Source: Bacillota bacterium
GTDB taxonomy: Bacteria > Bacillota_A > Clostridia > Clostridiales > Clostridiaceae
DNA: 9,626 nucleotides
Reading direction: 5' to 3'
Assembly (NCBI GenBank): GCA_021837545.1
Contig: JAKBFR010000093.1
Location: 1-9,626, forward strand
Part shown: positions 1 to 5,318 of the stretch, piece by piece
Layout of the letters: the number at the start of each line of letters is the position of its first letter
How positions within the stretch are numbered: position 1 is the first letter of the stretch
The notes under the pieces: generated by a model
What the model was told of the DNA's origin: nothing
Databases searched by the model: none
Seen by the model: the letters and a program-made list of their open reading frames with translations, nothing else
Translations under genes and position numbers: made by a program

Positions 1-532
1 CTTTAACACTAATCTATAGGGTTCAATTTTTCTTTGACTCTTTATTCTATTTTGAGCAGAATATTTAAAAGATATTAATCTATTCTCAGTAAGAGCAGTT
101 TTAATTTCCTCAAGATTTAGATTTTGATTTTTATATCCAATCCAAGGAGTATGGTCAATGGTAATTTGATTTGATTTTACTTCAATATCTTTAATTTGCT
201 CTGCTGGAATCAAACCTTTAACTTTTGCCATAGTATTAAGGACTTCTTCACTTGACATGGTTGAATGTATACTTCCAAGCCCAATTAATAGAGCAGTGAT
301 ATCAGAAATAGTAAAAAGTTTTTTTTCAATTTTATACTCTTCCATAATACTTATGCCGCCATTAACTCCAGGATAAGCAATAATTGGAATGCCTGCCATG
401 CTTATTGTTTCTACATCTCTATATATTGTTCTAGGTGTTACTTCGAACATTTCAGCAAGCTTAGTAGCGCTGACTTGTTTACGTTCAAGCAGTAGCATAA
501 TAATGGATATTAGTCTATCTATTTTCAATCAT
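1..532 (-). CDS. HTH/WYL-domain transcriptional regulator (YafY type), C-terminus outside window
   Basis: A DNA-binding transcription factor, read from an ATG at 532-530 with AGGTG just upstream; 177 codons are visible and the frame is open to the left edge. Residues 1-55 are a winged helix-turn-helix (HTH_11 type): KLAEMFEVTPRTIYRDVETI is the typical DeoR/YafY recognition segment, followed by a Gly-rich wing (PGVNGGISI). From about residue 145, the stretch around LISFKYSAQNR and KIEPYRLVLK matches the beginning of a WYL ligand-sensing domain. Full-length relatives have about 300 residues, so roughly the last 120 are missing only because the window ends. The gene is divergent from the cassette at 551-710, whose palindrome lies on its own -35 element, which suggests autoregulation and control of the flavoprotein and ABC genes. 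The family assignment is firm; the ligand is unknown. Confidence 0.9.
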
Positions 533-562
533 ATCACCTACGTTTTTTTTTATTTTTATTAT

Positions 563-591
563 AGCATATAACTATGACATACAGCTGTCAA
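563..591 (-). promoter_or_regulatory. Promoter of the WYL regulator
   Basis: On the minus strand TTGACA (591-586) is followed after 17 bases by TATGCT (568-563). A better -10 match, TATAAT (563-558), overlaps it but at 22 bases. The -35 hexamer is made of the right arm of the TGACA-N6-TGTCA palindrome, so a protein bound there would block this promoter. Confidence 0.6.
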
Positions 592-608
592 GGTTATACA
601 TATATAAT
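574..608 (+). promoter_or_regulatory. Rightward promoter of the left cassette
   Basis: TATAAT at 603-608 is a consensus -10. The best -35 match, ATGACA (574-579), is inside the palindrome but 23 bases away, which is too long for a simple sigma-A promoter; TATACA (595-600) would give 15. Such imperfect spacing over an operator is compatible with activator control. The promoter would read through the 17-codon stub into the ABC operon. Confidence 0.45.
575..590. promoter_or_regulatory. Operator-like palindrome, left copy (TGACA-N6-TGTCA)
   Basis: TGACA TACAGC TGTCA lies between the divergent WYL regulator and the left cassette. The same core recurs 2114 bases downstream before the intact flavoprotein gene. 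Location and duplication make it the likely binding site of the adjacent WYL regulator; this is inference from position, not from a known matrix. Confidence 0.65.
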
Positions 609-666
609 AAAACTGTACTAATCAATAGCCGTAAGTGGGTAAATAAGTTTACAAAGGAGAATGAAA

Positions 667-720
667 ATGAATTTTATAAAAGAATTTGAGGAGGTAATGA
701 AAAATACTCCTATTAATTAA
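667..720 (+). pseudogene. Truncated 5' stub of a PNPOx-like flavoprotein gene
   Basis: After AAAGGAGA the frame reads ATG and encodes MNFIKEFEEVMKNTPIN followed by TAA, 17 residues. The first 14 codons closely match the start of the intact gene at 2781 (MDFIKEFEKVMENT). Beyond codon 14 the similarity ends and no FMN-binding core follows, so this is a remnant of a duplicated gene, although the ribosome binding site is intact and the peptide may be translated as a leader to the ABC operon. Confidence 0.8.
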
Positions 721-783
721 ATAATTAAGCTTCACCCGCCTAATTATAGGAATTATTGGCATAATATATAAGTGAAAGGCTAA

Positions 784-811
784 CAAAGTAAATTATGTAA
801 AATTTACTTTG
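784..811. promoter_or_regulatory. 11-bp inverted repeat upstream of the ABC operon
   Basis: Arms CAAAGTAAATT (784-794) and AATTTACTTTG (801-811) are perfectly complementary around a 6-base spacer. No T-run follows, so it does not look like a terminator. A -35-like TTGGCA lies at 756-761, so the repeat would sit about where a -10 element and transcription start are expected, as for a TetR- or MarR-type operator. No such regulator gene is in view. The rest of the leader (721-866) shows no ORF. Confidence 0.5.
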
Positions 812-866
812 AGCATAGGGCAATGTGACCAAGAAAAGCTAGAAAATAGTTGATAGGAGTGATTCC

Positions 867-1781
867 ATGAGAAACATAATAGAAGTTCGGGATTTTGTAA
901 AGAAATATGATAAATTTACAGCGGTGAACAATGTATCCTTTGAGGTAGAAGAAGGAAGTATTTTTGCATTTTTAGGCCCAAATGGAGCAGGTAAAAGTAC
1001 TACCATCAATACACTGTGTACTATATTCGATAAGACCTCAGGAACTCTGATCATTGATGGAAAAGACGTTTCCCATGAAAAAGATGCCGTTAGAAGTGCT
1101 ATTGGTGTTGTTTTTCAAGAGCCTACATTGGATAATAAAATGACGGTTTTAGAAAATTTAATTATGCATTGTCATTTTTATAGTATTCCCAAAAGTGAAA
1201 TTACAGAGCGTATCCAATTTGTTTTAAATTTAGTGGATTTACTAGACTGGAAGAAAGCAATGGTAAGCAGTCTGTCTGGTGGAATGAAAAGGCGTGTGGA
1301 AATAGCCAGAGCGTTACTGCACTACCCAAAAGTATTGTTTTTAGATGAGCCCACCACAGGTCTTGACCCACAAACAAGAGCTCACATGTGGGATTATATT
1401 GTAAAGCTGCAAAAGGAGAAGAATATTACCATCTTCTTAACAACACATTATATGGAAGAGGCCGAGATTTGTAGCAAGGTTGCCATTATGGATGCTGGTA
1501 AAATAGTTGCATTAGATACTCCCTATCGTTTGAAGCAGCAATATACAAAAGATGGAGCAAATATTACAACCACAGATGAGCAAGGGCTGGAGGCACTGCT
1601 AGATAACGCAGGGTTTATTTACAAGAAAAAAACAGGCTATTACTCAGTTGAAGTTAATAGTTTACCAAAATTGATGGAAATATTAAGTGAACAGAAAGTG
1701 GCAATAACAGATTTGGAGATTAAAAAAGGCACATTGAACGATGTATTTTTAAAAATTACCGGAAAAGATATAAGGAAGTGA
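867..1781 (+). CDS. DrrA-like ABC exporter ATP-binding protein
   Basis: A 304-residue cytoplasmic ATPase that powers export through the permease encoded 7 bases downstream. Landmarks: Walker A GPNGAGKST at 37-45, Q-loop Gln84, signature LSGGMKRR at 136-143, Walker B VLFLDEP at 156-162, D-loop TGLDP, and switch His194 in TTHYMEEAE. The C-terminal ~80 residues end in KKGTLNDVFLKITGKDIRK, the DUF4162-type tail seen in daunorubicin-resistance (DrrA) ATPases, so drug or lipid export is more likely than import. All catalytic residues are present. The ATG at 867 has AGGAG at 855-859, 7 bases upstream. Transcription may come from the WYL-controlled promoter at ~603, from a local promoter near the inverted repeat, or both. 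The substrate cannot be read from the sequence. Confidence 0.93.
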   Translation: MRNIIEVRDFVKKYDKFTAVNNVSFEVEEGSIFAFLGPNGAGKSTTINTLCTIFDKTSGTLIIDGKDVSHEKDAVRSAIGVVFQEPTLDNKMTVLENLIMHCHFYSIPKSEITERIQFVLNLVDLLDWKKAMVSSLSGGMKRRVEIARALLHYPKVLFLDEPTTGLDPQTRAHMWDYIVKLQKEKNITIFLTTHYMEEAEICSKVAIMDAGKIVALDTPYRLKQQYTKDGANITTTDEQGLEALLDNAGFIYKKKTGYYSVEVNSLPKLMEILSEQKVAITDLEIKKGTLNDVFLKITGKDIRK

Positions 1782-1788
1782 GGAATTT

Positions 1789-2625
1789 ATGGATATTATA
1801 TTAGCTTTATGGTTTAGAAACATTAAAATTTTTGTTCGTAATAGGGTTCAGCTTGTCTTTACAATTATCATGCCATTCTTCTTTTTATATGTGTTCAGTT
1901 CCATATTTAAAAACGAGAATATTGAAAATCCAGTAAACTATATGCTGGCCGGTATTTTAATAACCACTGTATTTCAAACTGCCCTTACCATTTCCACCAG
2001 TACAATTGAAGATATTGTTTCGGGATTTATGAAAGAGGTTCTAGTGAGTCCAGTTAAGCGAAGTCAGATTGCTGCAGGTCAGCTATTATCAGCAGCAACA
2101 ATAGCAACCTTGCAGGGTATTATTATTCTAGTCATTGGTTATTTTATAGGGCTTAAATTCACATCCTGGATAACACCATTTTCAGTAATAGGCGTAATGA
2201 TTATTGTTGGACTTGTATTTTCGGGACTCGGATTGTTTTTAGCGGCTCTCATTAAGAATTCACAAACATTTCAAATTGTGATAACAGCGATTTCAATGCC
2301 ACTAACATTTCTTTGTGGTGCGTATATCCCGCTTTCCATGTTGCCAAAAACATTACAATATATTGCTTATATCAATCCAATGACATATACAACAGCATTT
2401 TTTAGAACCATCATACTGGAAAAAACGTCTTTAACAACAGCGCAATTGATTGCGGAACAGCTTGCTTTTAAAATAGGAAGTTTTGTAATTACACCTCCTA
2501 TCAGCCTGGCCATTGTAATGATTTTCGGACTGATATTTTTAGTATTGTCAACTTATGTCTTCTCAAGGGTGGATTTTTCAAGAATTAATCGATCAAAAAA
2601 TAAAGAAGAAGATATATGGAGTTAG
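1789..2625 (+). CDS. ABC-2 type membrane permease, partner of the DrrA-like ATPase
   Basis: A 278-residue integral membrane protein of the ABC-2 (DrrB-like) family, usual length for the family. Six hydrophobic segments are visible at about residues 20-40, 50-72, 98-122, 128-155, 163-185 and 238-262. The cytoplasmic stretch EVLVSPVKRSQIAAGQ (about 83-98) between segments 2 and 3 and the INPMTYTTAFFR block (about 195-206) are typical ABC-2 signatures. The start follows the ATPase stop by 7 bases with AGGAA in the gap, so the two genes are cotranscribed and probably translationally coupled. The C-terminal tail is short and charged (RINRSKNKEEDIW). No extracytoplasmic binding protein is encoded nearby, as expected for an exporter. 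Confidence 0.92.
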   Translation: MDIILALWFRNIKIFVRNRVQLVFTIIMPFFFLYVFSSIFKNENIENPVNYMLAGILITTVFQTALTISTSTIEDIVSGFMKEVLVSPVKRSQIAAGQLLSAATIATLQGIIILVIGYFIGLKFTSWITPFSVIGVMIIVGLVFSGLGLFLAALIKNSQTFQIVITAISMPLTFLCGAYIPLSMLPKTLQYIAYINPMTYTTAFFRTIILEKTSLTTAQLIAEQLAFKIGSFVITPPISLAIVMIFGLIFLVLSTYVFSRVDFSRINRSKNKEEDIWS

Positions 2626-2664
2626 CTCTGAATATTTTTTATGCTTTTATTAAACATAGCTTTA

Positions 2665-2824
2665 TATTTTTATTATAGGATGTAACCATGACATACCGCT
2701 GTCATGGTTGTACATATATAATAAAACTGTACTAATCAATAGCCGTAAGTGGTTAAATACGTTTACAGAGGAGAATGAAAATGGATTTTATAAAAGAATT
2801 TGAGAAGGTAATGGAAAATACTGC
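2665..2824 (+). repeat. 160-bp direct repeat, right copy (regulatory cassette of the intact flavoprotein gene)
   Basis: Gapless partner of 551-710. It retains the -10 of a leftward promoter (TTTTTATTATAG) even though no divergent regulator lies on this side. That indicates the cassette was copied from, or shares an ancestor with, the regulator-proximal copy. Confidence 0.92.
2684..2709. promoter_or_regulatory. Operator-like palindrome, right copy, with 10-bp arms
   Basis: AACCATGACA (2684-2693) and TGTCATGGTT (2700-2709) form perfect 10-bp arms around TACCGC. The core TGACA-N6-TGTCA is shared with the left copy, but the symmetry here is much longer, suggesting tighter binding by the presumed WYL regulator. 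TATAAT follows at 2717-2722. Confidence 0.68.
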
Positions 2825-3203
2825 TACAATTGCGTTGGCTACTTCAGTTGACAATGCTCCGAACGTAAGGATTATAACTTTTTATCATGATGCTGAAAAC
2901 AACGGTGTTGTTTATTTCCCAACTTTTAAGCAGTCACCAAAAACAGTGGAAATTTCACAAAATAATAAGGTATCATTTACAACAATTCCTGATGGAACAG
3001 TTGGAATAGTAAGAGTTAAAAATGCTATAATTCAAAAAAGCACCCTAACGGTACATGATATAAAGGATGGAATTACTAAAAAATATCCGGGCTTCACTGC
3101 TACGGTTGCAAATGCTGGCCCTATGATGGAAGTTTATGAAATACATTTTAAAGAAGCTGAAGTTACAGTAAACTATGGTAATGTGGGTAAGGTAACTTTA
3201 TAA
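2781..3203 (+). CDS. PNPOx-like split-barrel flavoprotein (pyridoxamine 5'-phosphate oxidase family)
   Basis: A 140-residue protein of the FMN-binding split-barrel family. The N-terminal helix (FIKEFEKVMENTATIALATSV) leads into the beta-strand pattern NAPNVRIITFYHD, then VYFPTFKQSPKTVEISQNNKVSFTT (about 46-70), where the Ser/Lys/Thr-rich turn is the usual FMN-phosphate contact region. Small single-domain members of this family often bind FMN, F420 or haem and act as reductases, and few have known substrates; it is unlikely to be the true PdxH. ATG 2781 is chosen over the in-frame ATG at 2775 because GAGGAG (2768-2773) is 7 bases from 2781 but only one from 2775. It sits behind the stronger palindrome, so control by the WYL regulator at the left edge is likely. 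Confidence 0.85.
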   Translation: MDFIKEFEKVMENTATIALATSVDNAPNVRIITFYHDAENNGVVYFPTFKQSPKTVEISQNNKVSFTTIPDGTVGIVRVKNAIIQKSTLTVHDIKDGITKKYPGFTATVANAGPMMEVYEIHFKEAEVTVNYGNVGKVTL

Positions 3204-3296
3204 TACAATCAAAATTTTATAGAACAATACAATCTAACACTCTAGTTATATGTGGGTCATACTCCCTGTTTTTAATTTTGCAAACAGAAGATGACC

Positions 3297-3464
3297 ATGG
3301 CCGTTGTATCTACAAAGGTAGCAAGCGCTCTGAAACTTACTATGAAAGTAGGGGTCGATGAGAGTGGTAAGGACAAATTTGCAACAAAGGCACTAATTAA
3401 TCTAAAGGGTACTGCAATGAATGAGGACATTTTTGCTGTAGGCGAAGCAATATGCATAAGTTAG
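3297..3464 (+). pseudogene. DUF1659-like small gene, C-terminally truncated
   Basis: The frame encodes 55 residues starting MAVVSTKVASALKLTMKVG, then DESGKDKFATKALINLKGTAMNE and ending DIFAVGEAICIS. This follows the Bacillota DUF1659 pattern (a beta-strand, Asp-Glu-x-Gly-Lys turn, a second strand, then an NEDIFAVGEAI helix), but family members normally continue for ~15-20 more residues. The upstream sequence AGAAGATGACC is a poor ribosome binding site that looks like a worn GGAGG. Its end overlaps the next frame by 13 bases. I read it as decayed, probably by a deletion near 3450. DUF1659 proteins have no established function that I know of. Confidence 0.55.
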
Positions 3465-3628
3465 TTATGAGATTTTTAACGGCTACAGAAGGTAAGTATT
3501 TTACTTTAACTGTAGATGACCTTAAAGCTGATGAAAACGGAGTTCCAACAGTCACAGAAGCTGAGGTAAATGGTGAAAACATCCCTTTAAAAAATATTAT
3601 AAGTAACAAGGTGCTATTTAGGTGAATA
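3452..3628 (+). pseudogene. DUF2922-like small gene, probably decayed
   Basis: A 58-residue frame begins MHKLVMRFLTATEGKYFTLT and continues VDDLKADENGVPTVTEAEVNG, which resembles the N-terminal half of DUF2922 proteins (a L-V-M-x-F strand, Gly-Lys turn, T-L-x-V-D-D strand, then a T-E-A-E-V helix). DUF1659 and DUF2922 genes are usual neighbours in Bacillota, which supports both assignments. The expected C-terminal half is replaced by KNIIVTRCYLGE and a stop. No ribosome binding site precedes it, and it starts inside the preceding frame. Call based on pattern recall, so moderate to low. Confidence 0.45.
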
Positions 3629-3640
3629 AATATAAAAATC

Positions 3641-3672
3641 ATTGACAATATTCGACTTGAAGCATAGTATGA
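3641..3672 (+). promoter_or_regulatory. Promoter of the magnesium operon
   Basis: A perfect -35 TTGACA (3641-3646) is followed by overlapping -10 candidates: TAGTAT (3664-3669) at 17 bases and TATGAT (3667-3672) at 20. It lies ~45 bases before the M-box aptamer. An A+T-rich imperfect stem (about 3679-3716) separates the two. Confidence 0.6.
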
Positions 3673-3713
3673 TAGTGTAAGAATAATATTAATTAAAAAT
3701 TACAATTTAATAT

Positions 3714-3864
3714 TCTTGTTAGGTGAGGTTACTGTATAAGACACACGCTACTGCCCAGAAATGTCGAGAGACGCCAACGGGTCAGCAGGTACTACCGGAT
3801 TAAGGTTTTACTTAATGTAGCTGAGTATCAAATCTCTAAGCTGTACAGTGCTAAAACTCAACGA
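3714..3864 (+). ncRNA. M-box (ykoK leader) magnesium riboswitch aptamer
   Basis: Conserved M-box blocks occur in order: GTTAGGTGAGG (3717-3727), TGCCCAGAAATGTC (3751-3764), GACGCCAACGGGTCA (3769-3783), AATGTAGCTGAG (3813-3824) and ACAGTGCTAAAACTC (3844-3858). P1 closes by CTTGTT (3714-3719) with AACGAG (3859-3864). Mg2+ binding should stabilise P1 and lead to termination at 3909-3942. The downstream genes encode an Mg-sensing-type protein and an Nramp-related transporter, matching the riboswitch ligand. This is a Rfam-class element recognised by sequence. Confidence 0.93.
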
Positions 3865-3942
3865 GTGGAGATGAACTATATTTTTTATGCCTTTTTTTCG
3901 CGTATTTTAATCTCTTCACTTCGTTGTGGGGAGATTTTTTTA
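3859..3942 (+). terminator. M-box expression platform: antiterminator and intrinsic terminator
   Basis: The terminator is AATCTCTTCAC (3909-3919) pairing with GTGGGGAGATT (3926-3936), including two G-U pairs, with loop TTCGTT and a T-run from 3935. The P1 3' strand and its extension, AACGAGTGGAGAT (3859-3871), can instead pair with the terminator 5' arm and loop (3909-3924), leaving only small bulges. P1 and antiterminator are therefore mutually exclusive: high Mg2+ off, low Mg2+ on. Confidence 0.88.
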
Positions 3943-3970
3943 TTTTCATTTTAAGGAGTGTGATTATTTA

Positions 3971-4036
3971 ATGGACAGTGGTCCCGAACATGAAAAAAAT
4001 TTAATAGCTTGGAAGGGATGCACACTATTAAACTAG
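3971..4036 (+). other. Possible 21-codon leader ORF upstream of the MgtE-like gene
   Basis: ATG at 3971 follows AAGGAG (3953-3958), a good Shine-Dalgarno but 12 bases away, longer than ideal. The peptide begins MDSGPEHEKNLIAWKG and ends at TAG 4034-4036. Its last codons run through the 5' arm of the hairpin at 4012-4061. I recognise no homologue, and chance ORFs of this size are common; the ribosome binding site and overlap with the hairpin are what make it worth listing. Confidence 0.35.
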
Positions 4037-4075
4037 TTTGTAGGTGGTATTGCATCCCTTCATAAAAGGAGGATG
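4012..4075 (+). promoter_or_regulatory. Competing hairpins at the MgtE-like gene's ribosome binding site
   Basis: Arms GAAGGGATGCA (4012-4022) and TGCATCCCTTC (4051-4061) are perfectly complementary, 11 bp. The 3' arm can alternatively pair with the ribosome binding site: CATCC (4053-4057) with GGATG (4071-4075), extended by CTT (4058-4060) with AGG (4067-4069) across one bulge, including a G-U pair. The first structure leaves AAGGAGG free and the second hides it. No T-run follows, so the effect would be on translation. Confidence 0.45.
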
Positions 4076-4079
4076 TAAT

Positions 4080-5306
4080 ATGAAAAATAATTTTTATTTA
4101 AGTAGAATTTTAGGAAGTAAAGTTTATACACAGGATATGAAAGTTATAGGAAGATTAAGTGATCTCGGTGTTATAAATGAATTAAAAAGCCCTCATGTCA
4201 CCACAGCAAAAGTAAAAACCAGTAGTGGAATAAAAGACTACGACTTTAAGAACTTTTCCATTGCAAAACAAAAGGGACAATATATTTTAATATGTAGCAA
4301 AATAGAGGAATGTACCTCACCCAATACATTGTTTTTGAAAAAGCATATTTTGGATCAACAGATTATAGATGTTAATGGGAGAAAAGTGGTTCGTGTAAAT
4401 GATGTCTCACTATCATATTTAGAAAAGGGCGCTTTTGTAGTTGCGGTAGACATCGGCATAGATGGGCTTCTAAGAAGAATTGGAATTGCTAAACCACTTA
4501 AGATGTTAGGTCTTAAGGTTTCTGCTAAGTTAATGCTATGGAATGATGTAGAGGCTATTATAACTTCTAATGAAAGTATTGTACTTTCAAAAACATATGA
4601 TTCTCTATCCATTCTTCACCCATCAGATCTCGCTGATATTATTGAGGACTTTGATACTAAAACGGGACTCACCATTTTTTCCTCACTTGATAACGCAAAA
4701 GCTGCGGATGTCTTAGAAGAAATGGAAGAAGATGCACAAGTTAGTTTCATTGAAAGTTTACCTTCAGATAAAGCTGCAGATGTTTTAGAAGAAATGCCTG
4801 CGGATGAAGCTGCAGATATTCTTGATGGTATGAAGGTTGAAAAAGTAGAAGAGCTACTAAATAACATGGAAAAGGAAGCTTCTGACGAAATTAGAGAATT
4901 GTTAGGATATAATTCTAAAGAAGTTGGAAGTCTTATGAGTACGGATTTCGTATCTTTTAAAAATAAGCAAACTATAAATGAAGCAATTGAAAAACTAAGA
5001 ATATTAAAACCCGAAGAAGATGAATTATTCAGCCTTTATGTGTTAGATGAAAATGGTAAATTAATAGGAACTATTTCCTTAAGGGATCTAATCATTTCTG
5101 ACCCAACTAGTAAAATAGGTGATATTATGAATGAAAAATTTAAATCAATGTTTGATACAGATAGTATTAAAGAGTTGATAAAAAATGTTTCAAAATATAA
5201 TCTTGTAGCGATTCCTGTTACGGACCATGAACTGAAGTTACTGGGCAATGTTATAATAAATGATATTATTTATGAATTGCTTAAAAATAAAAAAACGGTT
5301 AGTTAG
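4080..5306 (+). CDS. Soluble PRC-barrel / MgtE_N / CBS-pair protein, regulatory partner of an Mg transporter
   Basis: 408 residues, with four regions and no membrane segment. Two PRC-barrel-like units lie at about 5-75 (FYLSRILGSKVYTQDMKVIG) and 85-165 (DVNGRKVVRVNDV). An MgtE N-terminal superhelical domain spans about 178-280, with the repeats KAADVLEEM (207-215, 231-239) and EAADILDGM (243-251). A CBS pair at about 283-400 starts with VGSLMSTDFVSF. True MgtE adds a five-helix channel after the CBS pair; here the chain ends instead. In MgtE the N and CBS domains bind Mg2+ and gate the channel, so a separate Mg2+-sensing subunit for the Nramp-related transporter encoded 12 bases downstream is the best inference. 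ATG 4080 is chosen because AAGGAGG (4066-4072) is 7 bases upstream; an in-frame GTG at 4044 lacks such a site. Expression is under the M-box. Confidence 0.88.
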   Translation: MKNNFYLSRILGSKVYTQDMKVIGRLSDLGVINELKSPHVTTAKVKTSSGIKDYDFKNFSIAKQKGQYILICSKIEECTSPNTLFLKKHILDQQIIDVNGRKVVRVNDVSLSYLEKGAFVVAVDIGIDGLLRRIGIAKPLKMLGLKVSAKLMLWNDVEAIITSNESIVLSKTYDSLSILHPSDLADIIEDFDTKTGLTIFSSLDNAKAADVLEEMEEDAQVSFIESLPSDKAADVLEEMPADEAADILDGMKVEKVEELLNNMEKEASDEIRELLGYNSKEVGSLMSTDFVSFKNKQTINEAIEKLRILKPEEDELFSLYVLDENGKLIGTISLRDLIISDPTSKIGDIMNEKFKSMFDTDSIKELIKNVSKYNLVAIPVTDHELKLLGNVIINDIIYELLKNKKTVS

Positions 5307-5318
5307 AGGAGGTATACT

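Larger units (their letters stand above)
551..710 (+). repeat. 160-bp direct repeat, left copy (regulatory cassette plus flavoprotein 5' end)
   Basis: This segment aligns without gaps to 2665-2824 at a constant offset of 2114; by hand count 147 of 160 positions agree (13 mismatches). It covers the -10 region of the leftward promoter, the palindrome, the rightward promoter, the ribosome binding site and the first ~14 codons of a PNPOx-like gene. Similarity stops abruptly at both ends. The pair brackets the ABC operon. Confidence 0.92.

Noticed and set aside
839..1054. Minus-strand open frame opposite the start of the ABC ATPase
   Set aside because: It is the antisense shadow of a gene with all ABC motifs, and has no ribosome binding site or recognisable domain.
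4044..4079. A 12-codon N-terminal extension of the MgtE-like protein from GTG 4044
   Set aside because: It would start inside the regulatory hairpin and has no fitting ribosome binding site, whereas ATG 4080 has AAGGAGG at ideal distance.
4355..5248. Minus-strand open frames inside the MgtE-like gene
   Set aside because: Low-complexity Ser-rich products antisense to the repeated AADVLEEM segments; typical shadow frames.
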